A stretch of 35,013 nt of DNA from JANOBD01 sp031411495 (lineage in GTDB: Bacteria > Planctomycetota > Phycisphaerae > Tepidisphaerales > Tepidisphaeraceae). The stretch lies in contig JANOBD010000208.1 in NCBI GenBank assembly GCA_031411495.1, positions 1 to 35,013 of the forward strand, given 5' to 3'. The stretch's first letter is position 1; each line of letters starts with the position of its first letter. This document shows positions 16,664 to 24,437 of this stretch, piece after piece. The notes under the pieces are model-generated. The model worked only from the letters and a program-made list of their open reading frames with translations. It was not told where the DNA came from and ran no database searches. Position numbers and translations under genes: made by a program.

Positions 16664-17436
16664 CCGATCCGTCCGTTCTGATGTCGTTTAAAAATCTCAG
16701 GGTCATACAGCGGCACGATCACGTCCGCCTGTTGTCGCAGCCAATCGTAAGCGCGGAGACATTCTTCCATGCTTTCCTGGATGCCCAGCGGTCGCGGCTG
16801 CTCGATGTTCGGGTACTTGAACACGCAGTCGGTGATGGCAACGCGACCCGCACTAGTTTGGATAATAAACGCCATGCTGCTGCGATGGTGTGTGCCGACC
16901 CACTTCGCGCGGATGCCATCCGTCACCTGCTCCTCTTCCCCCAGCAGCCTCAGCCTGTCCCACGCGGCGCTGGTCAGGTGGGTGTGCACATGATCGGGCA
17001 TCACGATGTGCCGCGGGAGCTGGTGGGAATATTTGTCGGGCGTCTGGAAGTCGATCCAGCCGCGCTTCGAGAAACCAAGCGTCGCGTTCGGGAACAGATC
17101 GAGATTGCCTGTCGCATAAACCGTAAGCGGCGTGACGAGCACGCTCGTGACGTCCCGCGGCTCCACGCCGCGCCGTGAAAGCTGGTCGATCACGTGCTCG
17201 CCAGGCGCGACCGTCGTGTTCGTGCGCTCATCCCACGACCGCCAGAACTGATCCACCTGTGAATAATCCTTGGGAAGCCCGGTGTTGATGAGAATGATCT
17301 CCCCCTCGCGGCGCACCAGCGCACTGACGAAGTTGAGTTCCTCCCAGTCGGCGCGGTTGTCCATCCAATATAGCTCGTATCGTGGCGCCCAGTGGCGCGC
17401 CGTGCGGAACAGTTCGATCGTGTAATTCTGCGGCAT
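16660..17436 (-). CDS. metallo-beta-lactamase-fold protein lacking the metal-binding motif
   Basis: A 258-residue protein with GAGG before the ATG at 17436. The fold resembles the lactonase-type MBL group: EIILINTGLP near 46-55, then LVTPLTVYATGNLDLFPNA where the family has THxHxDHxGN. The four expected ligands are replaced by P103, T105, Y107 and A108. The later family PGHD is VPLYDP here, losing another histidine. GTHHRSS (181-187) and the Asp203 of ITDCVF keep some ligand character. It therefore cannot bind the usual two metals. In this operon a lactonase would fit, but the missing ligands argue for changed chemistry or a non-catalytic role. Confidence 0.75.
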   Translation of the reverse strand: MPQNYTIELFRTARHWAPRYELYWMDNRADWEELNFVSALVRREGEIILINTGLPKDYSQVDQFWRSWDERTNTTVAPGEHVIDQLSRRGVEPRDVTSVLVTPLTVYATGNLDLFPNATLGFSKRGWIDFQTPDKYSHQLPRHIVMPDHVHTHLTSAAWDRLRLLGEEEQVTDGIRAKWVGTHHRSSMAFIIQTSAGRVAITDCVFKYPNIEQPRPLGIQESMEECLRAYDWLRQQADVIVPLYDPEIFKRHQNGRIG

Positions 17437-17444
17437 GGTGTTCC

Positions 17445-18212
17445 TCAGAGCTTGCTCATCCATCCGCCGTCCACAAACACGGTCGAACCCGTGACGTATT
17501 CGGACTCCTTCGAGCAGAAAAAGAGTGCTGCACCGACGCAATCCTGCGGCACGCCGAGACGACCTGCCGGGCAGTTCCACTCGAGCCAGGGCTTGACCGC
17601 GTTTTGATCGCGGGACTGCAGGTCGTTGATGTCCGTGTGGATCCAGCCGGGCGCAAGGCAATTGACAGTAATCTGGTGCGGTGCGAGTTCGATGGCCATG
17701 CCCAGCGCCAGCAGGTGCAGCCCGCCCTTCGTGGCGCAGTAATGTGTCTGAGTCGCGTTGGATTGAAAGGCGCCCACGCTCGTCGTAAAGACGATGCGGC
17801 CGCCCGTGTTCTGTTCAGCCATCACCTGGGCGGCACGTTGAGCGACATAGAAGCCGCCACTGAAGTTCGTCGCGACGTGCCGATCCCAGCTCGCGCGCGT
17901 GAGCTCAAGGAACGGTGCGAATTGGCAGATGCCGGCGTTGGAAATGCAGAGGTCGAGTCCGCCAAGCGCGTCGGCCGCGCGATCGACGGCGGCGCGGGCG
18001 GCATTGTAGTCGCCGACGTCAACGTCGATCGATTCCGCCTTTACGCCAAACTCGTTGGCGAGGCGCTTAGCCTCCGTCGCGCCCTTGTCGCCGTCGCGAT
18101 AGTGGCACAGCACAACATCCGCGCCGGCTTTGGCGAGACCTTCAGCGACGGCCAGGCCGATGCCGCGCGAGCCGCCCGTCACCATCGCCCGTTTCCCGTA
18201 GAGTGTCAGCAC
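17445..18212 (-). CDS. short-chain dehydrogenase/reductase (SDR 2)
   Basis: A 255-residue SDR. A GTG start at 18212 is chosen because AGGAG lies six bases upstream and the frame before it overlaps the GH78 gene. Motifs are TGGSRGIG (12-19), SNAG (91-94), Ser145 in TTSVGAF, and Tyr158 and Lys162 in YCATK. It starts ten bases after the rhamnosidase stop and ends eight bases before the MBL-fold gene, so it is in the operon core. It is a candidate for oxidising L-rhamnose or its keto-deoxy acid; the substrate is inferred only from neighbours. Confidence 0.88.
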   Translation of the reverse strand: MLTLYGKRAMVTGGSRGIGLAVAEGLAKAGADVVLCHYRDGDKGATEAKRLANEFGVKAESIDVDVGDYNAARAAVDRAADALGGLDLCISNAGICQFAPFLELTRASWDRHVATNFSGGFYVAQRAAQVMAEQNTGGRIVFTTSVGAFQSNATQTHYCATKGGLHLLALGMAIELAPHQITVNCLAPGWIHTDINDLQSRDQNAVKPWLEWNCPAGRLGVPQDCVGAALFFCSKESEYVTGSTVFVDGGWMSKL

Positions 18213-18222
18213 CGTTCGCTCC

Positions 18223-20988
18223 TCATTGTTCGTGCACGACCACTTCCACCGCACCCGACGGGGGTGTCACTTTGACGCGTTGCTTTCCGTCATGACGATC
18301 GACCCTCACGTGCAGCGGCCCGTGAGGAGTGGCGACCGATCCCTCCGCCCACGTCAGCTTGCCGAGACTGGGCCGCACATCGAACGCCCGGCCGCCGGGC
18401 GCGGTGTTGCGGATGCCCAGCACGTTCCGCGGCAGGTAGTAGATCGGAGACGCCGACCATCCATGGCAGTGGCTGCGCGTCGGCCAGCCCGCTGGTGCGT
18501 CGCCGGATCGAGGCAGTGTTTCCCACATCGTCGTCGCTCGCGCTGCGAGGATGGGCTCGTAGTCACGCAGGATCGCGGCGATGAGTTCCTCCCTGCGGCC
18601 CAGCCGCTCGAGCGTGCCATAGAGAAAGTGCAGCGCGAACGGCGAACCCGGCAGCGTGATGTCCTTCGGAGGACTGATCAGCAATTTCGTGAGCGATTCT
18701 GCCCGCCCCGGCATCGCCGCGTCGAACAGCAGCGCCAGGAACTGCGCGTGTTGAGAAAACCCGACGCGCTGGCCGGACTCGTCGATGGCATCCGGATAGC
18801 CGCCAAGCCTGGGATCGAAGGTCGAATCGATACCCTCGACAACGCGGCGACGCAGGATGCGCAGCCAACCCTGATCGTCCTCTTCGCCGAGCACGGCGGC
18901 GCAGCGCAGTGCGGCGTCGATCGCGCCGACCATGAACATCGCGTTGTGGAGCACGCAGCGATGACCTTGGCGGATCGGCGCCCAGTCAAACAGGTTCCAG
19001 AACGATGCCTCGAACAGGCCACGATCGTTGAGATACGTTTCAGCCCCGGCCAGATTCTTGCGCACCGCGGGCCAGAGTTCGGCGAGCGCTTCGCGGTCGC
19101 CGGTGTAGTCGTAGTAGTCCCACACGGCGATGCCCCAGAGGAAACTCCATGCCGAGAGGATCATCTCCCAACTCGAAGGCACCTGCGCGCCGATCATCGG
19201 CAGCCGATCCAGCGACTGCGCGGCGATGCGAAGGCTGCGCAGCGAGATGTCGCGCGCGTCGAAAGTCCAGAGGCCGTAGAGCTGCTCGGTCTGGAGATCG
19301 CCAACCCACAGCGTCTGCTCGTAGAGCGAATCGATGTAGACGTCGTCCATCGACAGTTCCATCGTGCGCCGGGAGACGTTCCAGAGCGTGTTGAGTCGCT
19401 CGTCATCGCAGCGAAACGAGCCGATGGTGGTCGTCGGATAGCGAGATTCGAGGATGTCTGCACGGTGGACGGTGACGGCATCGCGCAGGCCGCGCGCAGT
19501 GATGAAGAGGTGTCGGCCCGATCGCCGCAGCAGCGAACGATGCGATTGCCGGCCGTCGCGACAGATGTAACGGAAGCCGTTGCGGGCGCCGGTGGTGTGC
19601 TGGATGCGGCCGTCGACTGCGACGTTCTCCACGGCGAAGACATCCAGCGTGGTGCCGGCGGCGGCTTCGACATCGATTCCGTAATAGCCGGCGAACTGGT
19701 CGCCGAGATCGATGTGCAGCTCGACATCGCCGTCAACCTGCGGCTCGAGCCTGATCGGGAACGCCTTCGCCTCCATCGACAACTTCCGCAGCGGCTCGCG
19801 ATGTTCGAAGGCGGCGTGAGGGTCCTCCCACGCGACTCCCTCGCCCGTCGCCGGCCGGGCGGAACGGTCGTGTGCCCATGCGCGTAGCGCGTGAGCGGAC
19901 GCGCTGGCGGCGGCTCCCTGTGTCTTGCAGAAATCCGCATAAGCGCGCTCGATCTCCACCCTGTCGGGTCGGGGCGGGGTGAGCCAGTGCAGGTCAGACT
20001 CAGCCCAATCGAACTCCGGCAGCGGCACGAGCGTCCAAGGCGATTCGCCGGCTGTTTCATGGACGCTCTCGATACGGATGTTGTCGCCGCGCGGTGCCTC
20101 GAACATCGCTTCGAAAGTGTTGTCGAAAAACTTCCGTACGAAGCAAAGCAGCGCATTCGGGCCGGCCTTGACAGGAAGCGCTTCGGCGCACGCTTCGCCG
20201 TTGAGGTAGGCGTTCCAGCCGTTGAAGCGCCAGGGAATATTCTCGTCACGTTCCACCTGGATGATCGCCGCGAGTGCGATCGCCCGGCTGGTGTGGATGT
20301 TTGTGGCGATGATGCCCGGGTGGCACAACTGAGTGACCGGCACCGCCCACGGCAGGCTGGGCCAGGCGCGCACGACGTTCACTTCATTCGGAGGCGGAAT
20401 GGCCACGACGTACCGACCCGCGGCGACGACATCGCGCTGGCGGAGCGCGCCCCACGGCCCGCCGGTGGCGGACGCGAGTACGGTCGCCGGCTTTTCCTCG
20501 ACCGATGTCTCGAGGCGCGCATCGATCCATTCCGCCGGACCCATCTGGATACACACCTTTGGCGTCCAGCGCTTCCACGGTGCATAGATCGAAGCGAGCC
20601 AGCTTGCATCCGTCTGCGCGAGCGATCGCCAGCCGCCGCCCTCTTCTTTCGCATCCAGCTGAAGCAGAAAGCCAGCCTGTTGCGGGATCTGATGAAAGGT
20701 TCCGACGCCGTGGTAGCGGACGATCGCACGAATCTCGTTCTCGCCTTGCCTGAGGTGTGGCGTCACGTCGAGCACGTCGTAGTGATAGGCGTGTGGCCAA
20801 CCCCGACACGGGCCGTCGGCGATCCACTCGCCGTTGATATACAGCCGCGCCATCGTGTCGGCGGAGAAAGCGATGCGCGCAGCGGACGGTACACGCTCCA
20901 GCGTCACGGTCTTTCGAAACGACGCCGCACGGTTGTAGCCGTGCACGTCGCTGTCGACCCAGATCCAGTGTGCCTGAAGTTCCACCAT
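18223..20988 (-). CDS. GH78-type alpha-L-rhamnosidase (cytoplasmic)
   Basis: A 921-residue protein. The start at 20988 has GAGG eight bases upstream; the longer frame to 21042 would overlap the previous gene. The N terminus starts AHWIWVDSD and FRKTVTLE, continues with a jelly-roll domain (ARLYINGEWIADGPCRGWPH), and leads to the (alpha/alpha)6 barrel. The GH78 signature DxxxEQxxWxGDxQ is present as DSLYEQTLWVGDLQTE with E557 and D564. The late TRSHCHGWSASPIYYL is also typical. GH78 enzymes invert and release terminal alpha-L-rhamnose. With no signal peptide it acts inside the cell, like the GH106 protein. It is the second gene of the operon and links the catabolic genes to rhamnose. Confidence 0.88.
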   Translation of the reverse strand: MVELQAHWIWVDSDVHGYNRAASFRKTVTLERVPSAARIAFSADTMARLYINGEWIADGPCRGWPHAYHYDVLDVTPHLRQGENEIRAIVRYHGVGTFHQIPQQAGFLLQLDAKEEGGGWRSLAQTDASWLASIYAPWKRWTPKVCIQMGPAEWIDARLETSVEEKPATVLASATGGPWGALRQRDVVAAGRYVVAIPPPNEVNVVRAWPSLPWAVPVTQLCHPGIIATNIHTSRAIALAAIIQVERDENIPWRFNGWNAYLNGEACAEALPVKAGPNALLCFVRKFFDNTFEAMFEAPRGDNIRIESVHETAGESPWTLVPLPEFDWAESDLHWLTPPRPDRVEIERAYADFCKTQGAAASASAHALRAWAHDRSARPATGEGVAWEDPHAAFEHREPLRKLSMEAKAFPIRLEPQVDGDVELHIDLGDQFAGYYGIDVEAAAGTTLDVFAVENVAVDGRIQHTTGARNGFRYICRDGRQSHRSLLRRSGRHLFITARGLRDAVTVHRADILESRYPTTTIGSFRCDDERLNTLWNVSRRTMELSMDDVYIDSLYEQTLWVGDLQTEQLYGLWTFDARDISLRSLRIAAQSLDRLPMIGAQVPSSWEMILSAWSFLWGIAVWDYYDYTGDREALAELWPAVRKNLAGAETYLNDRGLFEASFWNLFDWAPIRQGHRCVLHNAMFMVGAIDAALRCAAVLGEEDDQGWLRILRRRVVEGIDSTFDPRLGGYPDAIDESGQRVGFSQHAQFLALLFDAAMPGRAESLTKLLISPPKDITLPGSPFALHFLYGTLERLGRREELIAAILRDYEPILAARATTMWETLPRSGDAPAGWPTRSHCHGWSASPIYYLPRNVLGIRNTAPGGRAFDVRPSLGKLTWAEGSVATPHGPLHVRVDRHDGKQRVKVTPPSGAVEVVVHEQ

Positions 20989-21026
20989 GCCATATGCCTC
21001 ATGCGTGCGGCCTTGAGTCGCACGCG

Positions 21027-24000
21027 TCACTCTTGCTTCCACAATTCCATCACGCGTCCGTTCACCGGGTTCATCCGCACTCGCACGACGTCGCCGGGTT
21101 CAAGCGGTATCTCGCGGAGTGGAATCGCACGGACGGGCGTGGTGCTGCCGCCATTGTGCATCAGTGCGGCGAAGTCGATGATGTGTTCCACGCCGCCATC
21201 CACCTCGAGTGCGATCGCGGGCATGGTTGTCGTTGAAAGCTGTCGGACGGAACGGACGACGCCGGTCAACGTCCGACGCTCCGCGGAGATTTTTGCCGCG
21301 ACACCGTCGACACCGATCGTGACGGCGAGCTGATCGCCGCGGGCGAGCATGCGCGCCGCGACTCGCTGCGGAGGAAGGCGTGAATCTCCAAACTCCGTGA
21401 GTTCGATGGTCGTGTCGGGACCGATCGCGATCGTGCGCATCCCGTCGCCGGAATCCTGAAAGATTTGAACAGAGGCTTTGTCGCTGATGCGCAGGCTCCC
21501 GCTGGCGGTAGCGGGCGCGATGTCGGCGGGTGCAGGTGGCGCGTCGGCCTCGAACTTGAGTGTGCCGCTCGCGTCGACTGCGAACGCACCGCGTTCGTCG
21601 AGGTGAATCGTGAACTCACCAGTTGACGCCGCGTCGACAGCGTAATGCGCATTCGACCGAAGTCCGGATACTGAGAGTGTGAGTTTCGCTGTCGTGTCAC
21701 CTGAAGCGCGAAGCTTCAGCAACACGCGTTGTTCGCTCCACTCCGCGATCTCGCAGCGCAGCGGACCCGAGGTGGCTTCGACGCGCAGGGGGTAAGGATC
21801 GAGCGGGCCAGACTGGCGAACTTCGTACCGAGCCGGCAGTTGTGCTGCCGCTCCGATGCATGCCGCATGATACGCCCTGGCATACTGGCCGACTTGATAG
21901 GCGGCTCGCGCCTCGGCCAGCCGTGCCGGCGGACTGGCGGCGTTGCCTTTCCACAGGCTCGCGTATTCGGGCCGCTGCTCGACTTGCTTGGCGAGCGCAT
22001 CCAGTGCGAGTTCTGCATCGCGGCGCCAACTCACCAGGAGGTTCTGCGAACGCAACGTTGCGATCGATGTGTCCTGCGGCGGCAGGTTCTCCGTTGCCTC
22101 ACTCGGCCACGGCACAGTGAACGCAACGCGACGTAGTGAACACCAGCTCAGCGTCGTCGGATCGCGGCCGGGCGCGTGAAGTTCGATCCGGACAAAAACC
22201 GTCTTCTGACCCCGCGCTACCGCGCTGAGATCGACGCGGCGCACCTCGTTCACGTCTCCGCTGTTGCTGACGTGCGATACCTCGCCGAGCGAAGCGACTT
22301 CGCTCGAGGTTCCAGCGAGCACGCGGATCTGCACACGCTCGTCTTTCGCCTTCGACACAAATGCGCGGCCGCTGAACTCGAGCGACAGGCCCTCGAACGT
22401 GCCGCCGCCCTGCGCGTCGAGCTTGTAGGTCAGGAAGCCGGGCGTATCCACGGAGGTCGGTGCAAGCGTCATCGCGGCGGTGTTCCCAAGCAGGCTTGTC
22501 GCGACGCCGCCGTACTCGTAAACGTGCAGCTTCCACGCATCGCCGCCGAACTCGTCTTCCAGGAGGCGCGGCTGGTAAACCCGTGGCGGCATTGAGCGCG
22601 AGAGATCGGCCACTTCGTCGGCGGCAATTTTCATTTCGGCGATGGGATAGTTGTAAGGCGTCCAGTAACGCAGACCGAGCGCGTACGCGGGAAGAACCGC
22701 GTCGACTTCTTCCGCGCGGTTGCCCGTCTCGGCGTTGACCGCCGCGCCGCGGCCGAGCGCGATCTGATGCACGATCGCCTCGAGTTCCACCTGTGAATTG
22801 CCGTTGAACTCGCCGCCGACGCGCACTCCTTCCGGCGCTGCGGTCTCCCACAACCCCTGCGTCGGGTCGACGAGGGGAAACTGCATCGTCGGATCTGCAA
22901 CGAACCCCTGTGTGTAGACGTTGTTGGCGAGCGGATCGGCATCCGGTGTTGCGCCGGTCGCATCAACGCGCGTCGCATCGCCCGCCAGACCGGCGACGGC
23001 CGCATCTGCGACGATCTTGTTGTAGTGAAGGATGTTGCGGTGCAGCCAGATGCGTTCTTCGCGTGAGAGGCCGTCGGTGGGATCGAGCGTGACGCCATCC
23101 CTGGCGGCGTCCGCCACGGCGGCGGGGTTGAAATCGGCCCACAGAAGATCGTTGCCCAGCCCGGCATTTCCGCTGGCCCAATAGACGGGCTCGTTATCGA
23201 GGTTGATTGAAAGAATCGGATTCGGCTTGCCCGAGGCCTGCATTGCGTCGACTCGCTCGCGGAGGTAGGCCGTCGCGCGGGTCAGACGCGCAGCCTTGTA
23301 GCCGTTCAGCACGGCGCTGTTCATCGTCGGCCATGGCGTGTTCGACCATCGGTTGGGAATGGAGAGCCCGATCTCCTTCCTCGTGTCGTTGTAAACGACC
23401 TGTTGGTACTGAACATCGTTCCAGAAGCCCCCGCGGCCGTCAGCGCCACTCGGCGTGTTGCCCCACCAGGTGTCGAACGAGATCTGCACCGGCATCTGCG
23501 CCGCATCTGCGAGCGCGAGCACGTGATCAATGCGCCGCCGCGTTTCGAACTCGCTCAGGTTTGCATAAGGCATCCACGAGGTCCATGCCGGCAATACGTT
23601 GGCGGTTCCGGACATGGCGCTCTTGACTGCCATCAGCTTCGGCAGATCCACATCCATCTCGCCGCTGATCCCGATGGTGGGCGCCAGGCGATAAGGCACC
23701 GCCATGTTCGCGTTCTTGAAATACCCGGCAAAATCGCTGAACGCCCATACACGGCTGATCGCAAACGCGCTGTCATGCGCGTTGACGAGTTTCACGTCGA
23801 TTCGATCCGACTTGAGAGCGGGAAGCTGGACGAAGTAGTGAACCGGGCCGGCGCCACATCCGCGGAACGAGCGGAAGTGAACTCGTTGACCATCGACAAA
23901 CACGCCGTAGCCTCGGACGTTGGCATCACGGCCATACATCTCTTCGAACTCAAGCGTGATCGGCTTGCCAGGCTCGACCTTCATCGTCCAGCCGATTGAT

Positions 24001-24239
24001 GCGCCCGGACCGACGATCCAGGCCGCACGTCGCGTGTCGTGGCCGCCGACGAAGTCGCCGACGGTGTCGCATCGGACCGCACCCGAAACCAAGGCGCGAT
24101 CCGGAGCCTCATCGGCGCCAAGGGCATCCGAGAGACCTGAGGCAAACCCGGTGGTGCGCTCGGTAAAAGCAACGCTGAGAAGCGCAGCGCCGACCCAGGC
24201 CGCACGCAACACAAACGGTTTCGCAAATCGGCTGGTCAC
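21027..24239 (-). CDS. large secreted protein with clan A-like glycosidase features, family unknown
   Basis: A 1070-residue exported protein and the first gene of the operon. The start is GTG at 24239 with GGAGG six bases upstream. A signal peptide (VLRAAWVGAALLSVAFTE) is followed by a beta-sandwich (about 50-170), then a region reading like a TIM barrel: PVQISFDTWWGNTP, PILSINLDNEPVYW with Glu350 in an NEP context, and VGGEFNGNSQVELEAIVHQ. The second half has several beta domains. The Asn-Glu-Pro is the usual acid/base motif of clan GH-A, so a retaining glycosidase is a reasonable guess. I cannot match it to a GH family. Its place ahead of a rhamnosidase suggests an extracellular first attack on the polymer. 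Confidence 0.6.
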   Translation of the reverse strand: MTSRFAKPFVLRAAWVGAALLSVAFTERTTGFASGLSDALGADEAPDRALVSGAVRCDTVGDFVGGHDTRRAAWIVGPGASIGWTMKVEPGKPITLEFEEMYGRDANVRGYGVFVDGQRVHFRSFRGCGAGPVHYFVQLPALKSDRIDVKLVNAHDSAFAISRVWAFSDFAGYFKNANMAVPYRLAPTIGISGEMDVDLPKLMAVKSAMSGTANVLPAWTSWMPYANLSEFETRRRIDHVLALADAAQMPVQISFDTWWGNTPSGADGRGGFWNDVQYQQVVYNDTRKEIGLSIPNRWSNTPWPTMNSAVLNGYKAARLTRATAYLRERVDAMQASGKPNPILSINLDNEPVYWASGNAGLGNDLLWADFNPAAVADAARDGVTLDPTDGLSREERIWLHRNILHYNKIVADAAVAGLAGDATRVDATGATPDADPLANNVYTQGFVADPTMQFPLVDPTQGLWETAAPEGVRVGGEFNGNSQVELEAIVHQIALGRGAAVNAETGNRAEEVDAVLPAYALGLRYWTPYNYPIAEMKIAADEVADLSRSMPPRVYQPRLLEDEFGGDAWKLHVYEYGGVATSLLGNTAAMTLAPTSVDTPGFLTYKLDAQGGGTFEGLSLEFSGRAFVSKAKDERVQIRVLAGTSSEVASLGEVSHVSNSGDVNEVRRVDLSAVARGQKTVFVRIELHAPGRDPTTLSWCSLRRVAFTVPWPSEATENLPPQDTSIATLRSQNLLVSWRRDAELALDALAKQVEQRPEYASLWKGNAASPPARLAEARAAYQVGQYARAYHAACIGAAAQLPARYEVRQSGPLDPYPLRVEATSGPLRCEIAEWSEQRVLLKLRASGDTTAKLTLSVSGLRSNAHYAVDAASTGEFTIHLDERGAFAVDASGTLKFEADAPPAPADIAPATASGSLRISDKASVQIFQDSGDGMRTIAIGPDTTIELTEFGDSRLPPQRVAARMLARGDQLAVTIGVDGVAAKISAERRTLTGVVRSVRQLSTTTMPAIALEVDGGVEHIIDFAALMHNGGSTTPVRAIPLREIPLEPGDVVRVRMNPVNGRVMELWKQE

Positions 24240-24316
24240 GCGCTGCCTCCGCTACTGCTTATCGACTTCACGAGCCACTCCAAGCCTAAGGGCCGTTCCC
24301 AAGCGACTTGTTAGCA

Positions 24317-24323
24317 TACATGT
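24317..24323. promoter_or_regulatory. TACATGT box upstream of the nine-gene operon
   Basis: On the minus strand ACATGT is followed by ATGCTAAC, similar to the ATGATAGT that follows the box at 5866-5871. The -35 is less clear: TTGTCA lies only four bases before ACATGT, or TTCGTT eight before. The predicted regulated gene starts at 24239. Confidence 0.45.
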
Positions 24324-24399
24324 TAAATGACAACGAACATTTGCTGGCCTCCGCTTTGACAGACTACATAAAGAATCGATTTTGTCTAGCTAGATTAAG

Positions 24400-24428
24400 T
24401 TGACAACGTCAGCTTTACATGTGAACTT
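24400..24428 (+). promoter_or_regulatory. promoter of regulator 2 with TACATGT box, possible autoregulation
   Basis: A perfect TTGACA (24400-24405) is followed 17 bases later by a weak -10 (GAACTT, 24423-24428). TACATGT occupies 24416-24422 at the end of the spacer. A regulator binding here would control its own gene. Transcription would begin at about 24435, almost on the GTG at 24438. Confidence 0.5.
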
Positions 24429-24437
24429 GATGCGAAC

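Noticed and set aside
15089..16681. 530-codon plus-strand open frame across three operon genes
   Set aside because: It lies opposite the Cys-rich unknown and SDR 1, both with clear motifs and ribosome-binding sites, and itself has no recognisable domain.
18226..21333. Two long plus-strand open frames opposite the GH78 gene
   Set aside because: They are antisense shadows of a well-supported rhamnosidase; the composition is Arg-rich and motif-free.
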